Shown here piece after piece: positions 25,209-34,199 of a stretch of DNA of 64,000 nucleotides. The notes under the pieces are model-generated. The model was not told the origin of the DNA. It made no database searches and saw only the letters and a program-made list of their open reading frames with translations. The DNA comes from Ignavibacteriota bacterium (lineage in GTDB: Bacteria; Bacteroidota; Ignavibacteria; UBA10030; SZUA-254). The stretch lies in contig JACREZ010000044.1 of NCBI GenBank assembly GCA_016212665.1, positions 1 to 64,000 on the forward strand, in the 5' to 3' direction. The first letter of the stretch is position 1. Each line of letters opens with the position of its first letter. Both the position numbers and the translations under genes were made by a program.

Positions 25209-26693
25209 ATGACAAAGAACTACCAAAATTTTATTAACGGAAAATGGCAAGATGCCAAATCAGGAAAAACATTTGAAAACAGAAATCCCGCGAACTGGAG
25301 CGAGTTAGTAGGCACGTTTCCGAAATCGGGAAAGGAAGATGTTGAAGAAGCGGTGAAGGCGGCGCGCATTGCGTTCGAGAAATGGCGGCTTGTACCTGCG
25401 CCGAAGCGGGGAGATATTCTCAAACGAGTCGGTGACATTATGGTCGCACGCAAAGATGAAATTGCAACGCTCATGACACGCGAGATGGGAAAAGTTCTCA
25501 CCGAAACGCGCGGCGATGTGCAGGAAGGAATTGATACTGCCTACTATGCCGCATCCGAGGGACGACGGTTATTCGGTCATACAGTTCCGTCTGAGTTGCC
25601 GAATAAATTTAACATGGCGCTTCGTGTTCCGATTGGTGTTGCGGGAATTGTAACGCCGTGGAACTTCCCGATGGCAATTCCGACATGGAAGATTTTTCCC
25701 GCGTTGCTTTGTGGAAACACGGTTGTGTTCAAACCTGCATCCGATACGCCTGCAACAGCAACAGTGCTTGTAGAGATTTTAATGGAAGCCGGAATTCCCG
25801 AAGGAGTTGTGAATATCGTTCATGGCGGCGGCGGAGAAGTCGGGATGGGAATTGTCAGCCATCCTGAAGTTGACCTTGTGAGTTTTACCGGCTCGACTGG
25901 CATCGGTATAAAGATTTCCGAAGTTGCAAGTCAAACATTGAAACGTGTCTCACTTGAACTTGGCGGGAAGAATGCACAGATTGTTATGGATGATGCTGAC
26001 TTACATCTTGCACTTGATGGCGTGTTGTGGGGCGCGTTCGGAACGACGGGACAACGTTGCACGGCAACGAGTCGTTTAATCCTGCACGAGAAAATTCATG
26101 ACAAGTTTTTAGCAATGCTTGTCGAGCGAACGAACAAACTTCGTCTTGGTGACGGATTGCTACCGACAACGGATGTCGGTCCGTGCGTGAACGAAGGACA
26201 ACGAAACACCGTGAAGAGTTATGTTGAAATCGGATTGAAGGAAGGGGCGAAACTTGCCGCCGGTGGCGACATTGGAAAAGGTGGTGACCTTGACAAAGGT
26301 TGGTTCCATCAACCAACTATCTTCTCTGATGTAACTCCTGAGATGCGAATTGCGAAGGAAGAAATTTTCGGGCCCGTGCTTTCGGTTCTCAAAATCAAAT
26401 CACTTGATGAAGGTATCAATGTTTTGAACAATACGATTTACGGATTGTCTTCTTCAGTTTACACGAACGATGTGAACGGAGCGTTCAGAGCAATCCGCGA
26501 TATCAAAGCCGGAATCACCTACATCAACGCGCCAACCATCGGCGCGGAGGCGCACATGCCATTCGGCGGAGTGAAACAAACGGGCAACGGTCACCGCGAA
26601 GGCGGCTGGACGGTGTTCGAGTTCTTCTCCGAATGGAAGACCGTCTATGTGGATTATAGCGGCGGGTTGCAACGCGCACAAATTGATGCATAA
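25209..26693 (+). CDS. aldehyde dehydrogenase, probably of lysine catabolism
   Basis: This NAD(P)-dependent aldehyde dehydrogenase (494 residues) has [18 protein letters not shown], the catalytic Glu in LELGGKN, the catalytic Cys in [12 protein letters not shown] and the late [10 protein letters not shown]. Its best resemblance from memory is to semialdehyde dehydrogenases (YcbD/KGSADH-like). Since lysine 6-aminotransferase follows, oxidation of 2-aminoadipate 6-semialdehyde is the likely role; this is inference. I prefer the ATG at 25209, six nt after AAGGA, over the ATG at 25203 that abuts it. Confidence 0.85.
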   Translation: MTKNYQNFINGKWQDAKSGKTFENRNPANWSELVGTFPKSGKEDVEEAVKAARIAFEKWRLVPAPKRGDILKRVGDIMVARKDEIATLMTREMGKVLTETRGDVQEGIDTAYYAASEGRRLFGHTVPSELPNKFNMALRVPIGVAGIVTPWNFPMAIPTWKIFPALLCGNTVVFKPASDTPATATVLVEILMEAGIPEGVVNIVHGGGGEVGMGIVSHPEVDLVSFTGSTGIGIKISEVASQTLKRVSLELGGKNAQIVMDDADLHLALDGVLWGAFGTTGQRCTATSRLILHEKIHDKFLAMLVERTNKLRLGDGLLPTTDVGPCVNEGQRNTVKSYVEIGLKEGAKLAAGGDIGKGGDLDKGWFHQPTIFSDVTPEMRIAKEEIFGPVLSVLKIKSLDEGINVLNNTIYGLSSSVYTNDVNGAFRAIRDIKAGITYINAPTIGAEAHMPFGGVKQTGNGHREGGWTVFEFFSEWKTVYVDYSGGLQRAQIDA

Positions 26694-26698
26694 AAATT

Positions 26699-26793
26699 AA
26701 CCGCGGATTACACGGATAATGACATGGATTTTCACTGTTAGAACTATTTAATCTGTGCATATCAGTGTTAAAATCTGTGTAATCCGTGGTGAA
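26699..26793. repeat. long imperfect inverted repeat
   Basis: ACCGCGGATTACACGGAT at the left and ATCTGTGTAATCCGTGGT at the right are near-perfect reverse complements about 60 nt apart. This resembles the widespread 'CCGCGGATTACGCGGAT' type of intergenic repeat in environmental bacteria. It may terminate the upstream gene; it carries no gene. Confidence 0.7.
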
Positions 26794-26801
26794 TTAAGTG
26801 C

Positions 26802-26831
26802 TTTGTGCCTTTACCGATTTTTCGTATCTTG
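26802..26831 (+). promoter_or_regulatory. Bacteroidota-type promoter candidate
   Basis: TTTG (26802-26805) is followed after 19 nt by TATCTTGA (26825-26832), close to the TTTG-N19-TAnnTTTG pattern. It would drive the lysine aminotransferase with a leader of 160-260 nt. Confidence 0.45.
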
Positions 26832-26835
26832 AGCC

Positions 26836-27005
26836 ATGAAATTTACCGGGTTGAATATATTATCCCACACTAACGCCACTACCGAGTCTTTACCCGGAAG
26901 ACCGTACATCGTTTCCCTCTACGAACACCAAGAGTTCTTCTAAGAACTCATTCCCCACTCAACTACTATTCTTCAAGTCTTCTATTAGAAGACTGAGGAA
27001 ATTCT
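26836..27005 (+). other. structured leader with a 35-codon open frame
   Basis: After the candidate promoter comes a 35-codon ATG frame (26836-26943, MKFTGLN...EHQEFF) and two short hairpins: GAGTTCT/AGAACTC at 26932-26949 and AGTCTTCT/AGAAGACT at 26976-26994. The second lies next to a GAGGA SD-like site before an ATG at 27006. Whether the short frame is translated is unknown. Confidence 0.4.
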
Positions 27006-27098
27006 ATGTTCGGTTTGATGCCGAAAACAATCGCGGTAACGCGTTTGTTAAATTCAATAACGATTTTTCAAAACTTATTTAGAAAGAAAAGGTGTTTT

Positions 27099-28421
27099 AT
27101 GTCTCATCATATTAATCCGAATAACGTTCACTCAACCATCGGTCAACACATGCTCGTTGACGATTTGGGATTTATTGTTGACCTCAAGCGAAGCGAAGGC
27201 GCGTGGATTTACGACTCACTCGGGAACAGAAAATTATTAGACTTCTTTACATTCGTAGCATCCATGCCGATTGGTTTGAATCATCCGAAGATGATGACTC
27301 CGGAATTCAAAGAGAAGATAACGAATGTTGCAATGAACAAGTTGACAAACTCCGATGTATATTGCGTCGAGATGGCGGAGTTTGTGGATGCGTTCGGCAA
27401 GATTGCAATGCCTGATTATTTGCCATACGTGTTTTTCGTTGAAGGGGGTGCGCTTGGTGTCGAGAACGCTCTCAAAGCCGCGTTCGATTGGAAGATTCAA
27501 AAGAACTTCGCGAAAGGCTACAAAGAAGAACGCGGAACGAAAGTGATTCACTTTCAACAGGCGTTTCACGGGCGCACAGGTTACACAATGTCGTTGACGA
27601 ATACTGACCCGACGAAAACTCGACTGTATCCGAAATTTCAATGGCCCCGCATCGTCAATCCTGTCATGAAGTTCCCGCTCAATGAAGAAAATCTGAAAGC
27701 GGTTGTTCAACTTGAGCAGACTGCGCTCAATCAAATCAAGCAAGCGATTACTGAACATAAAGATGACATTGCCTCAATCATTCTTGAACCGATTCAAGGT
27801 GAAGGGGGTGATAATCAATTCCGCAAAGAGTTCTTCGTCGAGTTACGAAGAATTGCCGATGAAAATGAAATCATTCTCATTTTCGATGAAGTCCAGACGG
27901 GAATCGGTTTGACCGGAAAGATGTGGGCGCACCAGCACTATGTTAATCCCGACATGATGAGTTTCGGGAAGAAGACGCAAGTGTGCGGTTTCATGTCGAG
28001 CAAACGGATTGATGAAGTGCCGGACAATGTCTTCAAAGTTGCAAGCCGGTTGAATTCAACGTGGGGAGGAAGTTTGATTGACATGGTTCGTTCTCAACGG
28101 TATCTGGAAATTATCAAAGAAGAAAATCTGGTCGAACATGCTCGGATAATGGGAGAGTATCTCCAAAAGAACTTGCAACAATTGCAACAGGAGTTTCCGT
28201 CGCTCGTCAGTAACGCACGCGGGGTCGGTTTGTTCTGTGCATTTGATTTACCTGATGGAACAAAACGGAATGAGTTCAGGAAGAAAGCATATGAGAAAGG
28301 CTTGGTCATTCTCGGAAGCGGCAACTGCTCGATTCGATTCCGCCCGCCGCTCAACATCAAACAGGAAGAAGTTGATACAGGCGTGAAGATGATTCGGGAA
28401 TCACTGCAAGAGATGAAGTAA
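27099..28421 (+). CDS. lat: L-lysine 6-aminotransferase
   Basis: This class III PLP aminotransferase moves the epsilon-amino group of lysine to 2-oxoglutarate. It shows HMLVDDLGFIVDL, FFTFVASMPIGLNHP, FHGRTGYT, IFDEVQTGIGLTG and the PLP lysine region MSFGKKTQVCGFM, matching LAT of actinobacterial type along its length. The ATG at 27099 gives 440 residues, as expected. An in-frame ATG at 27006 with a stronger SD would add 31 residues that do not look like the family, so either start may be used. Confidence 0.9.
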   Translation: MSHHINPNNVHSTIGQHMLVDDLGFIVDLKRSEGAWIYDSLGNRKLLDFFTFVASMPIGLNHPKMMTPEFKEKITNVAMNKLTNSDVYCVEMAEFVDAFGKIAMPDYLPYVFFVEGGALGVENALKAAFDWKIQKNFAKGYKEERGTKVIHFQQAFHGRTGYTMSLTNTDPTKTRLYPKFQWPRIVNPVMKFPLNEENLKAVVQLEQTALNQIKQAITEHKDDIASIILEPIQGEGGDNQFRKEFFVELRRIADENEIILIFDEVQTGIGLTGKMWAHQHYVNPDMMSFGKKTQVCGFMSSKRIDEVPDNVFKVASRLNSTWGGSLIDMVRSQRYLEIIKEENLVEHARIMGEYLQKNLQQLQQEFPSLVSNARGVGLFCAFDLPDGTKRNEFRKKAYEKGLVILGSGNCSIRFRPPLNIKQEEVDTGVKMIRESLQEMK

Positions 28422-28430
28422 AAAAATGAA

Positions 28431-28462
28431 AAGGGCTGAAGTGAATTCAGCCCTTTCGTTTT
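28431..28462. terminator. bidirectional terminator
   Basis: AAGGGCTGAA pairs with TTCAGCCCTT over a 5-nt loop, followed by TCGTTTTTG. It lies between the convergent lat and surface subtilase genes. Confidence 0.8.
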
Positions 28463-28483
28463 TGAAGGAACTATTTATTTAAA

Positions 28484-31288
28484 TTATTTTCTCCTGTGGA
28501 AGAGTAACTTGTCAGTCGGTGATTGAAGAATCACCTGCCCGGCATTTTTCGTTTTCACCCAATACCCGAAATGCGGAAACAACGAATCCGATTGCTGGTA
28601 TGTTCCGTTGTAGTAAAAGAATTGTGAGTTGATGAGACTATCCGGTTGCGTAACGACATCGGTGATAGCAACAGGTTCTGAAATTGTACCGATGATATTC
28701 CAACCCTTCTGAACAGCAATTGTGTCCGATGTTTTCAAATCACCGACGATAGAAATGTTTGCCGCGTACGGGAACTTCAACCAAAACCCTACTCCGTCTG
28801 GGATTGTATCGAGTGTTGTATAGGTTTTATTTTTGAATAAGTATGCTTTGGAACCTGCGTCAGGATAGATTGTGTTGATGTCATAATTCTCTAATTGTTG
28901 CGGAAGCGAAAGTAAATTCCAACCTGAACTGACTGAGCATACCATGTTGGGAGCGTAGTACGTTCCAAAATCCAAATTCGTTGTATCTGATCCGCTTCGA
29001 ATGATAATCGAATGCGCTCCGTTGCTGAAAGGATACGTTTGTACCCAGTGATACATAAGACTCTCGCTGAGCGTGTATGTTCCTGCTGTCAGATTTGTGA
29101 AAGAGAAATTTCCGTTTGAATCCGTGAGCACGGAACCCGTAACAGGTCCATTCAATTGTATTCTCCAGTTTCCAATTCCTGTTTCGTTGCTGTCCTGAAT
29201 TCCGTCAGAATTGTAATCCTGAAATACCTGACCTTGAATCGAACCTAACTTGAATACGCCAAATGAATATCCTGATTTTGTATCTCCCCAATTTATATTG
29301 ACTGAATAATTTCCCGCCGGAGTTGTTTTCATCCAGCCGGTGTGAAGGCTCTCACTGAGCGTGTAACTTCCGGCATCGACTGTTGAAAAGATGAAATTAC
29401 CGTCCGCGTCAGTAAGCGCAGAACGTGAACCGAGTTTTGCTTTCCAATTTTCTAATCCCGGTTCGCCTGCCTGCTTTGTTCCGTTCCCGTTGATGTCATC
29501 AAACGTCGAACCCTGCACGGTACCATACTCGACGATGACAAAATCTTTTCCGGTTTGAACTAACTTCGAACTATCAATTGTAATTCCATACGAGCCGTTC
29601 GATGGAAATAAAAGTTTTTTCCCGACAGGCGGTGTAATCGTGATGGAAAAATTTCCGACTGATAAATTATCGAGAAGGTAATTTCCATCAGCATCGGTAT
29701 ACGTCGAATCTGTTTTTGTTCCGGTGATGCTTACCAGCGCGCCTGCAAGTCCTGTTTCATTCGTGTCTTTGGTTCCGTCTGCGTCGAGGTCATTGAAGAC
29801 AACGCCACGAACGTTGGGAGAAATTCCGAAGTAACTGATGGCATTCCGTGCATTCAGAATTCCCCATCCCATGGTGTTATTGGGTGATGCCGCGTTGCTT
29901 GCTGTTTGGCGCATTGCATCACGTACTTGCATCGGGGTGAGGGATGGATTGGCGCAAAGTACAAGAGTTGCAACACCCGCACTAAGTGGGCAAGAGAAGG
30001 AAGTACCGCTTCCAATATTAGTATAGCCTAATGGATTTGAACCGTTTGCATACCAAACACCCGATCCCATCGCCATAATATCAGGTTTTATTCGCGATGG
30101 AATGTCTGTAGTTGGTCCAACTGAACTGTATGAAGCACGTCCGCCTGATGAAGTGACTGCGCCAACTGTGATAACACTATCTCCGTCGGCTGGTGCACCG
30201 AGAGTATTGTGAACATCTGAACCGGAATTTCCTGCTGAATTTAAAACAACAATTCCCAAACCTACAGCCCTATCAGCCGCGCGGGTAACAAGTGTCGTAT
30301 TTCCGTTCATATCCTGCCATGTCCAACTAACATATGGCGGGTCGTACGGATAACCCGGAGCGCCATAACCTAATGAAGTACTGGCAACATCAACGCCAAT
30401 GCTATCCGCCCATTCAATCGCTTTTGCCCAATTGTCTTCTTCAATTGGGGTTTCGCTCGAATCATTTTCCGTTCGGGCAAGAATGTAGGTCGCTCCGAAT
30501 GCAGGACCTATTACTTGTCCGGGTTTATATCCTCCGATGATAGAAAGAGTACTCACACCATGACTTCCGAAACCAGTGCTGGTATTTATCGGAACAACAC
30601 TTTTCTTGTGGTCAACAAAATCATACATAGCTATAATATTCATGTTTAAAAATGCTTCATGATTCAATAAGCGTACTCCATTATCGAACACACCGACGAC
30701 AATTCCCTGTCCATATATTCCGAGATTGTGAACAGCGTTAACTTTGATTTGATTGATTTGTGTGAACGAGTTTCCGTAGTTTAATGAATCAACCAACAAC
30801 TCCTGTTCCTGCGGAAGAATGAATTCATCATTTTCTTTTTCGAGCGACTTATCTGTTTTCCATCGTCCGACTAATTCCACTTCCTGAACATATGGCAATG
30901 CTCGTAACGATTCGATTTGCTGTTTCGTCGCCACAGCACTGACAGCATTGAACCATTTCAATTGGTGCCGGACCCGCACCACCACTCCTTTGATGTTTTC
31001 CACATACGATTGCTCGAGCGGTAAATCCTGTACATCAATAATGTTGTTTGATGAACGAACCTTTGCTCGTCGGGCAATTGCTTTTGCTGAGAGGAGCGAA
31101 CGGGGAGAAGTTACAGAAAGGTTTTGCGCGCCTTTATCTTTGAAAATAATCAACACAAGTTGTTCATCGTTTTCTTTGATTGATGGAAGATGCCGGGAAA
31201 GTAACGTGCCGAGGGGGGCACGTTGTTGTGCAGAACTAAGTACGAAAGAACAAAGGAGAATGATAGCAACGAGTAAAATGCGTTTCAT
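28484..31288 (-). CDS. secreted subtilisin-family (S8) protease with SdrD-B repeats
   Basis: This 934-residue exported protease has a signal peptide (1-20, ...LSSA-QQ), a propeptide to ~165 and a catalytic domain with D202 (GVFDNG), H243 (GSHGVSTL), N354 (SAGNSG) and S430 (GSGTSFSCP). Three SdrD-B/Cna-B-like modules of the VFNDLDADGTKD type follow at ~490-585, ~600-685 and ~690-780, each with a DADGN/DSNGN loop. Then comes a ~150-residue beta region. The protein ends DKLLFHRRK and lacks the usual T9SS tail. The start is the ATG at 31288; the frame extends five codons to a TTG. Confidence 0.88.
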   Translation of the reverse strand: MKRILLVAIILLCSFVLSSAQQRAPLGTLLSRHLPSIKENDEQLVLIIFKDKGAQNLSVTSPRSLLSAKAIARRAKVRSSNNIIDVQDLPLEQSYVENIKGVVVRVRHQLKWFNAVSAVATKQQIESLRALPYVQEVELVGRWKTDKSLEKENDEFILPQEQELLVDSLNYGNSFTQINQIKVNAVHNLGIYGQGIVVGVFDNGVRLLNHEAFLNMNIIAMYDFVDHKKSVVPINTSTGFGSHGVSTLSIIGGYKPGQVIGPAFGATYILARTENDSSETPIEEDNWAKAIEWADSIGVDVASTSLGYGAPGYPYDPPYVSWTWQDMNGNTTLVTRAADRAVGLGIVVLNSAGNSGSDVHNTLGAPADGDSVITVGAVTSSGGRASYSSVGPTTDIPSRIKPDIMAMGSGVWYANGSNPLGYTNIGSGTSFSCPLSAGVATLVLCANPSLTPMQVRDAMRQTASNAASPNNTMGWGILNARNAISYFGISPNVRGVVFNDLDADGTKDTNETGLAGALVSITGTKTDSTYTDADGNYLLDNLSVGNFSITITPPVGKKLLFPSNGSYGITIDSSKLVQTGKDFVIVEYGTVQGSTFDDINGNGTKQAGEPGLENWKAKLGSRSALTDADGNFIFSTVDAGSYTLSESLHTGWMKTTPAGNYSVNINWGDTKSGYSFGVFKLGSIQGQVFQDYNSDGIQDSNETGIGNWRIQLNGPVTGSVLTDSNGNFSFTNLTAGTYTLSESLMYHWVQTYPFSNGAHSIIIRSGSDTTNLDFGTYYAPNMVCSVSSGWNLLSLPQQLENYDINTIYPDAGSKAYLFKNKTYTTLDTIPDGVGFWLKFPYAANISIVGDLKTSDTIAVQKGWNIIGTISEPVAITDVVTQPDSLINSQFFYYNGTYQQSDSLFPHFGYWVKTKNAGQVILQSPTDKLLFHRRK

Positions 31289-31405
31289 GAAAATCGGAGT
31301 CAATAAAAAAGTGAGGAGGAAAATAAATGCACTGCAAACTTAACAAAGTTTGGCGGCAAATACAAGAAGGAGGATTACAATCCCAACCAATGTCTAACAA
31401 GAGAT

Positions 31406-31687
31406 TCAAGAAATCATATCATCCACAGATAGTATTCCAAGTTTTCTAATCAATTTTACACTTGGAATGGTGAGTATGTTTTGAGCATCGAATACACCCT
31501 GATGTAAGAAACTAACATTCAGACGCACCTCGAACCGAGATTTCCGGGAACTTGTTGTATGCGGGATGATTGATGTTAAGGCACGTTCTTCTCCTTCGTA
31601 TGGAATACTCATGACGACACAAGGTCGAACTTTTGTCGCCATCCCCAGATCGACAAGCCAGACCTCACCTCGTTTCGGAGATTGCAT
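31406..31687 (-). CDS. MazF/PemK-family toxin
   Basis: This 93-residue endoribonuclease-type toxin has PKRGEVWLVDLG, the KVRPCVVMS core and SIIPHTTS, the standard MazF/PemK blocks. Its start overlaps the end of the upstream gene by 23 nt. It would cleave mRNA when unpaired from its antitoxin. Confidence 0.88.
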   Translation of the reverse strand: MQSPKRGEVWLVDLGMATKVRPCVVMSIPYEGEERALTSIIPHTTSSRKSRFEVRLNVSFLHQGVFDAQNILTIPSVKLIRKLGILSVDDMIS

Positions 31688-31871
31688 TTTCTGTTTCTCT
31701 TTTATCGAGTTCTAAAAAAATATTTTCTGCGTGCTGAACATAATGGTTGTCTGATATCTCGGTAAGTTCTTCGGTTTGTGTTCGGCGAAGAATTTCGATA
31801 ACGACTTCCTTCTTTTCAAGTTCGGGAAGTTGTTCAAATGAAAGAAGAAGAGTTGATGTGTTTATCGTCAT
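31665..31871 (-). CDS. putative antitoxin partner of MazF
   Basis: This 68-residue acidic protein (SFEQLPELEKKEVVIEIL, EISDNHYVQHAENIFLELDKRE) lies directly before the mazF-like gene and overlaps it. It has no clear AbrB/MazE fold signature, but size, charge and position fit the antitoxin of this pair. Confidence 0.7.
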   Translation of the reverse strand: MTINTSTLLLSFEQLPELEKKEVVIEILRRTQTEELTEISDNHYVQHAENIFLELDKRETENAISETR

Positions 31872-31938
31872 GTCGTTTTTCTTTGTTTTGGTTGACTAAA
31901 AGTAAGAGAAAAATCAGAAGGATACAAAAGAATTTCAA

Positions 31939-31971
31939 TTTTGAGACTCATCCAAACATTTTGTATCTTTG
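31939..31971 (+). promoter_or_regulatory. Bacteroidota-type promoter
   Basis: TTTTG (31939-31943), a 20-nt spacer, then TATCTTTG (31964-31971) is an exact TAnnTTTG -7 element. It lies 22 nt upstream of the ATG at 31993 and should drive the membrane protein and second aldehyde dehydrogenase genes. Confidence 0.6.
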
Positions 31972-31992
31972 CAATCATTTTTAAGAATACTC

Positions 31993-32475
31993 ATGGAATC
32001 AGCAGGAAAAATAACTCTTCTACTACATTTTATCGGTCTCGGTTTACTCGTAACTCTTTCGGTGGCAGGATTTGTCGTTGATAGTCAGTACCGGAAAGCA
32101 AAAGACCTTCAAACCAAAGCAACGTTGCTTCGGGTAATGCGTCCTATCGGTTTGCTCAGCCCGGTCGCCATACTTCTCATGGCGGTTACCGGCATCGGCA
32201 ATATGCACGCATTTCAATACACGATGCAATTCAGTTGGCTTTCCAACAAAATAACGGTGTTTGTCATTGCGGCAATTTTGGGAACATTTATGGGAATCAT
32301 TTCGAGAAAACGTGGTGCATTGGTCGGAAAAATGTTGACGGGTGAAGCGCCGCAAAATGCTGATGCCACTCTTTCTAAATATGATTCGATGGTGAGGATA
32401 GTTTCATTCATCATGCCTGTTCTTCTGCTTGTGATTTTGTATTTCTCGGTGATTGGAAGACTCGGAGCGCAATAG
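31993..32475 (+). CDS. four-helix integral membrane protein
   Basis: This 160-residue protein has four hydrophobic segments (about 9-28, 50-68, 84-104 and 134-153) and a charged loop before the last. The ATG at 31993 follows a clear promoter. The family was not recognised. It ends 3 nt before the GTG of the aldehyde dehydrogenase gene, so the two are an operon. Confidence 0.7.
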   Translation: MESAGKITLLLHFIGLGLLVTLSVAGFVVDSQYRKAKDLQTKATLLRVMRPIGLLSPVAILLMAVTGIGNMHAFQYTMQFSWLSNKITVFVIAAILGTFMGIISRKRGALVGKMLTGEAPQNADATLSKYDSMVRIVSFIMPVLLLVILYFSVIGRLGAQ

Positions 32476-32478
32476 TTC

Positions 32479-33927
32479 GTGCGGGAATATTCGCTCTATA
32501 TTAATGGTGAGTTTGTCGAGGCGAATTCTTGTCGCACGTTTGAATCAATCAATCCGTTCAATCAGGAAATTGTCGCACGAGTTGCTCGCGCAGGGATTGA
32601 TGATGCGAACAAAGCAGTCGTTGCCGCTCGTAAAGCTTTTGATGATGGACCTTGGACAAGAATGTCGAAGGAAGAACGAAGCGCGTTTATCAAAGCAATC
32701 TCCGAAAAAATCAATGAGAAGAAAGAGGAGTTAGAACAACTCGAAGTCGAGGATTCCGGCTCGACGTTTCGTAAGGCAAAAGAAGATATTTATCTCAGTG
32801 CGCGGGCAATGAATTATTTCTCCAAACTCGCTACGCTTGAACAAACGGAAACCATTGAGGGACTTTCAAAACCGGGCTTTAGTCAGAACATTCTTGTGCG
32901 TGAACCGATTGGAGTTGTTGCCGCGATAATTCCATGGAACTTCCCGCTGAAGATGGCAATCTGGAAATTAGGTCCGGCACTCGCTGCAGGAAATACGGTT
33001 GTCCTTAAACCATCGGAACTGACGCCCTGCACAGCCATGGAACTTGCAAAGGTTATTCATGAAGTCGGATTACCGCCGGGCGTTGTTAATATTATTCCGG
33101 GTTTTGGCGAAGATGTTGGGGAAGCATTAACAAAGCATTCGCTTGTTGATAAAGTTTCGTTCACCGGCTCAACTGCGGTTGGTAGAAAAGTGATGAGCAA
33201 CGCGGCAGCATCATTGAAAAAATGTACGCTGGAGTGTGGCGGTAAATCTGCCAACATTGTTTTGCACGATGCGGATATTCCGCACGCAGTGGATGGAGCG
33301 ATGTATGCGATATTTTATCATCAGGGACAATGCTGTGAAGCCGGTTCGAGATTATTATTGCATGAATCACTTCATGATGAAGTTGTTCATCGTTTGATTG
33401 AAAAGACGAAGAAATTTCGGCTCGGTAATCCGAAGGAAATGACGACGGATATTGGTCCTGTTATTTCAGAAAAGCAACGTCAACGGGTTCTCGGTTATAT
33501 CAATAGCGGAATTGAACAGGGTGCATCGGTTGCAATTGGCGGAAATATTCCGGAGTTATCTGAACTTGAAAAAGGATTTTTTGTTGAGCCGACAATTTTC
33601 ACAAACGTCGGGAACTCGATGAAGATTGCACAGGAAGAAATATTCGGTCCTGTGCTTTCTGTTCTGAAATTCAAAACGGAAGAAGAAGCAATTGCGATTG
33701 CGAACGATAGTGTGTACGGTCTCGGTGGAGGTGTTTGGTCGCAAGATAAAGGGCGGGCGATGTCCATTGCCAAACGATTGAGAGCCGGAACGGTATGGAT
33801 AAATGAGTGGCATTTGCTTTCAGAGAAAGCGCCGTTCGGCGGCTACAAGCAAAGCGGCATTGGTCGCGAGTTGGGTCTTGAAGGTTTGCGTGAATACACC
33901 GAGACGAAGCATCTTCATATAGATTAA
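32479..33927 (+). CDS. aldehyde dehydrogenase
   Basis: This 482-residue NAD(P)-dependent aldehyde dehydrogenase starts with GTG. It shows IPWNFPLKMAIWKLGPALAAG, FTGSTAVG, the catalytic Glu in LECGGKS, the Cys region HQGQCCEAGSR (two adjacent Cys, one catalytic) and [10 protein letters not shown]. It resembles betaine/general aldehyde dehydrogenases. It lies in the same region as the lysine aminotransferase and the Rossmann protein at 35470; the substrate is not determined. Confidence 0.88.
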   Translation: MREYSLYINGEFVEANSCRTFESINPFNQEIVARVARAGIDDANKAVVAARKAFDDGPWTRMSKEERSAFIKAISEKINEKKEELEQLEVEDSGSTFRKAKEDIYLSARAMNYFSKLATLEQTETIEGLSKPGFSQNILVREPIGVVAAIIPWNFPLKMAIWKLGPALAAGNTVVLKPSELTPCTAMELAKVIHEVGLPPGVVNIIPGFGEDVGEALTKHSLVDKVSFTGSTAVGRKVMSNAAASLKKCTLECGGKSANIVLHDADIPHAVDGAMYAIFYHQGQCCEAGSRLLLHESLHDEVVHRLIEKTKKFRLGNPKEMTTDIGPVISEKQRQRVLGYINSGIEQGASVAIGGNIPELSELEKGFFVEPTIFTNVGNSMKIAQEEIFGPVLSVLKFKTEEEAIAIANDSVYGLGGGVWSQDKGRAMSIAKRLRAGTVWINEWHLLSEKAPFGGYKQSGIGRELGLEGLREYTETKHLHID

Positions 33928-34018
33928 GTCGGTGTGAGAGAAAAAAAGTTCTGGTATGATACAGTAGTTCCAAAATTTTAATTACATTTTGTTGTTCAAT
34001 GGAAACCATGATGTCGAA

Positions 34019-34146
34019 CCAATAACCCCATCCTTTAGGATGGGGGAAGAAACTCAAAAAAGAGTTGGGCTTCAGCCCTAAATTGCTTGGCTAAAGCCAA
34101 CTCGAATGTTGATAGTTTCCCCCACGATGAATCGTGGGGTTACTTC
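34019..34146. repeat. compound palindromic element
   Basis: About 130 nt contain four hairpins: CCCCATCC-TTTA-GGATGGGG at the left; GGGCTTCAGCCC and GGCTAAAGCC, which also pair with each other through GAGTTGG/CCAACTC, in the middle; and CCCCACGAT-GA-ATCGTGGGG at the right. The ends TAACCCCA and TGGGGTTA are themselves inverted repeats. No open frame or transposase is inside; it looks like a MITE or REP-type element. Confidence 0.8.
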
Positions 34147-34199
34147 ATGGGAATTCATTCAGGCATACTTAAGTTACATATAATTCAAAGGAATCATTT

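Noticed and set aside
26836-26943. Lysine attenuator peptide before the lysine aminotransferase
   Set aside because: The 35-codon frame has a single Lys codon, so classical lysine attenuation is not supported; a lysine riboswitch fold was also not recognised.
34019-34146. IS200/IS605-type insertion sequence end
   Set aside because: The hairpins resemble such ends, but no transposase frame is present and the element is only ~130 nt; listed as a non-coding element instead.
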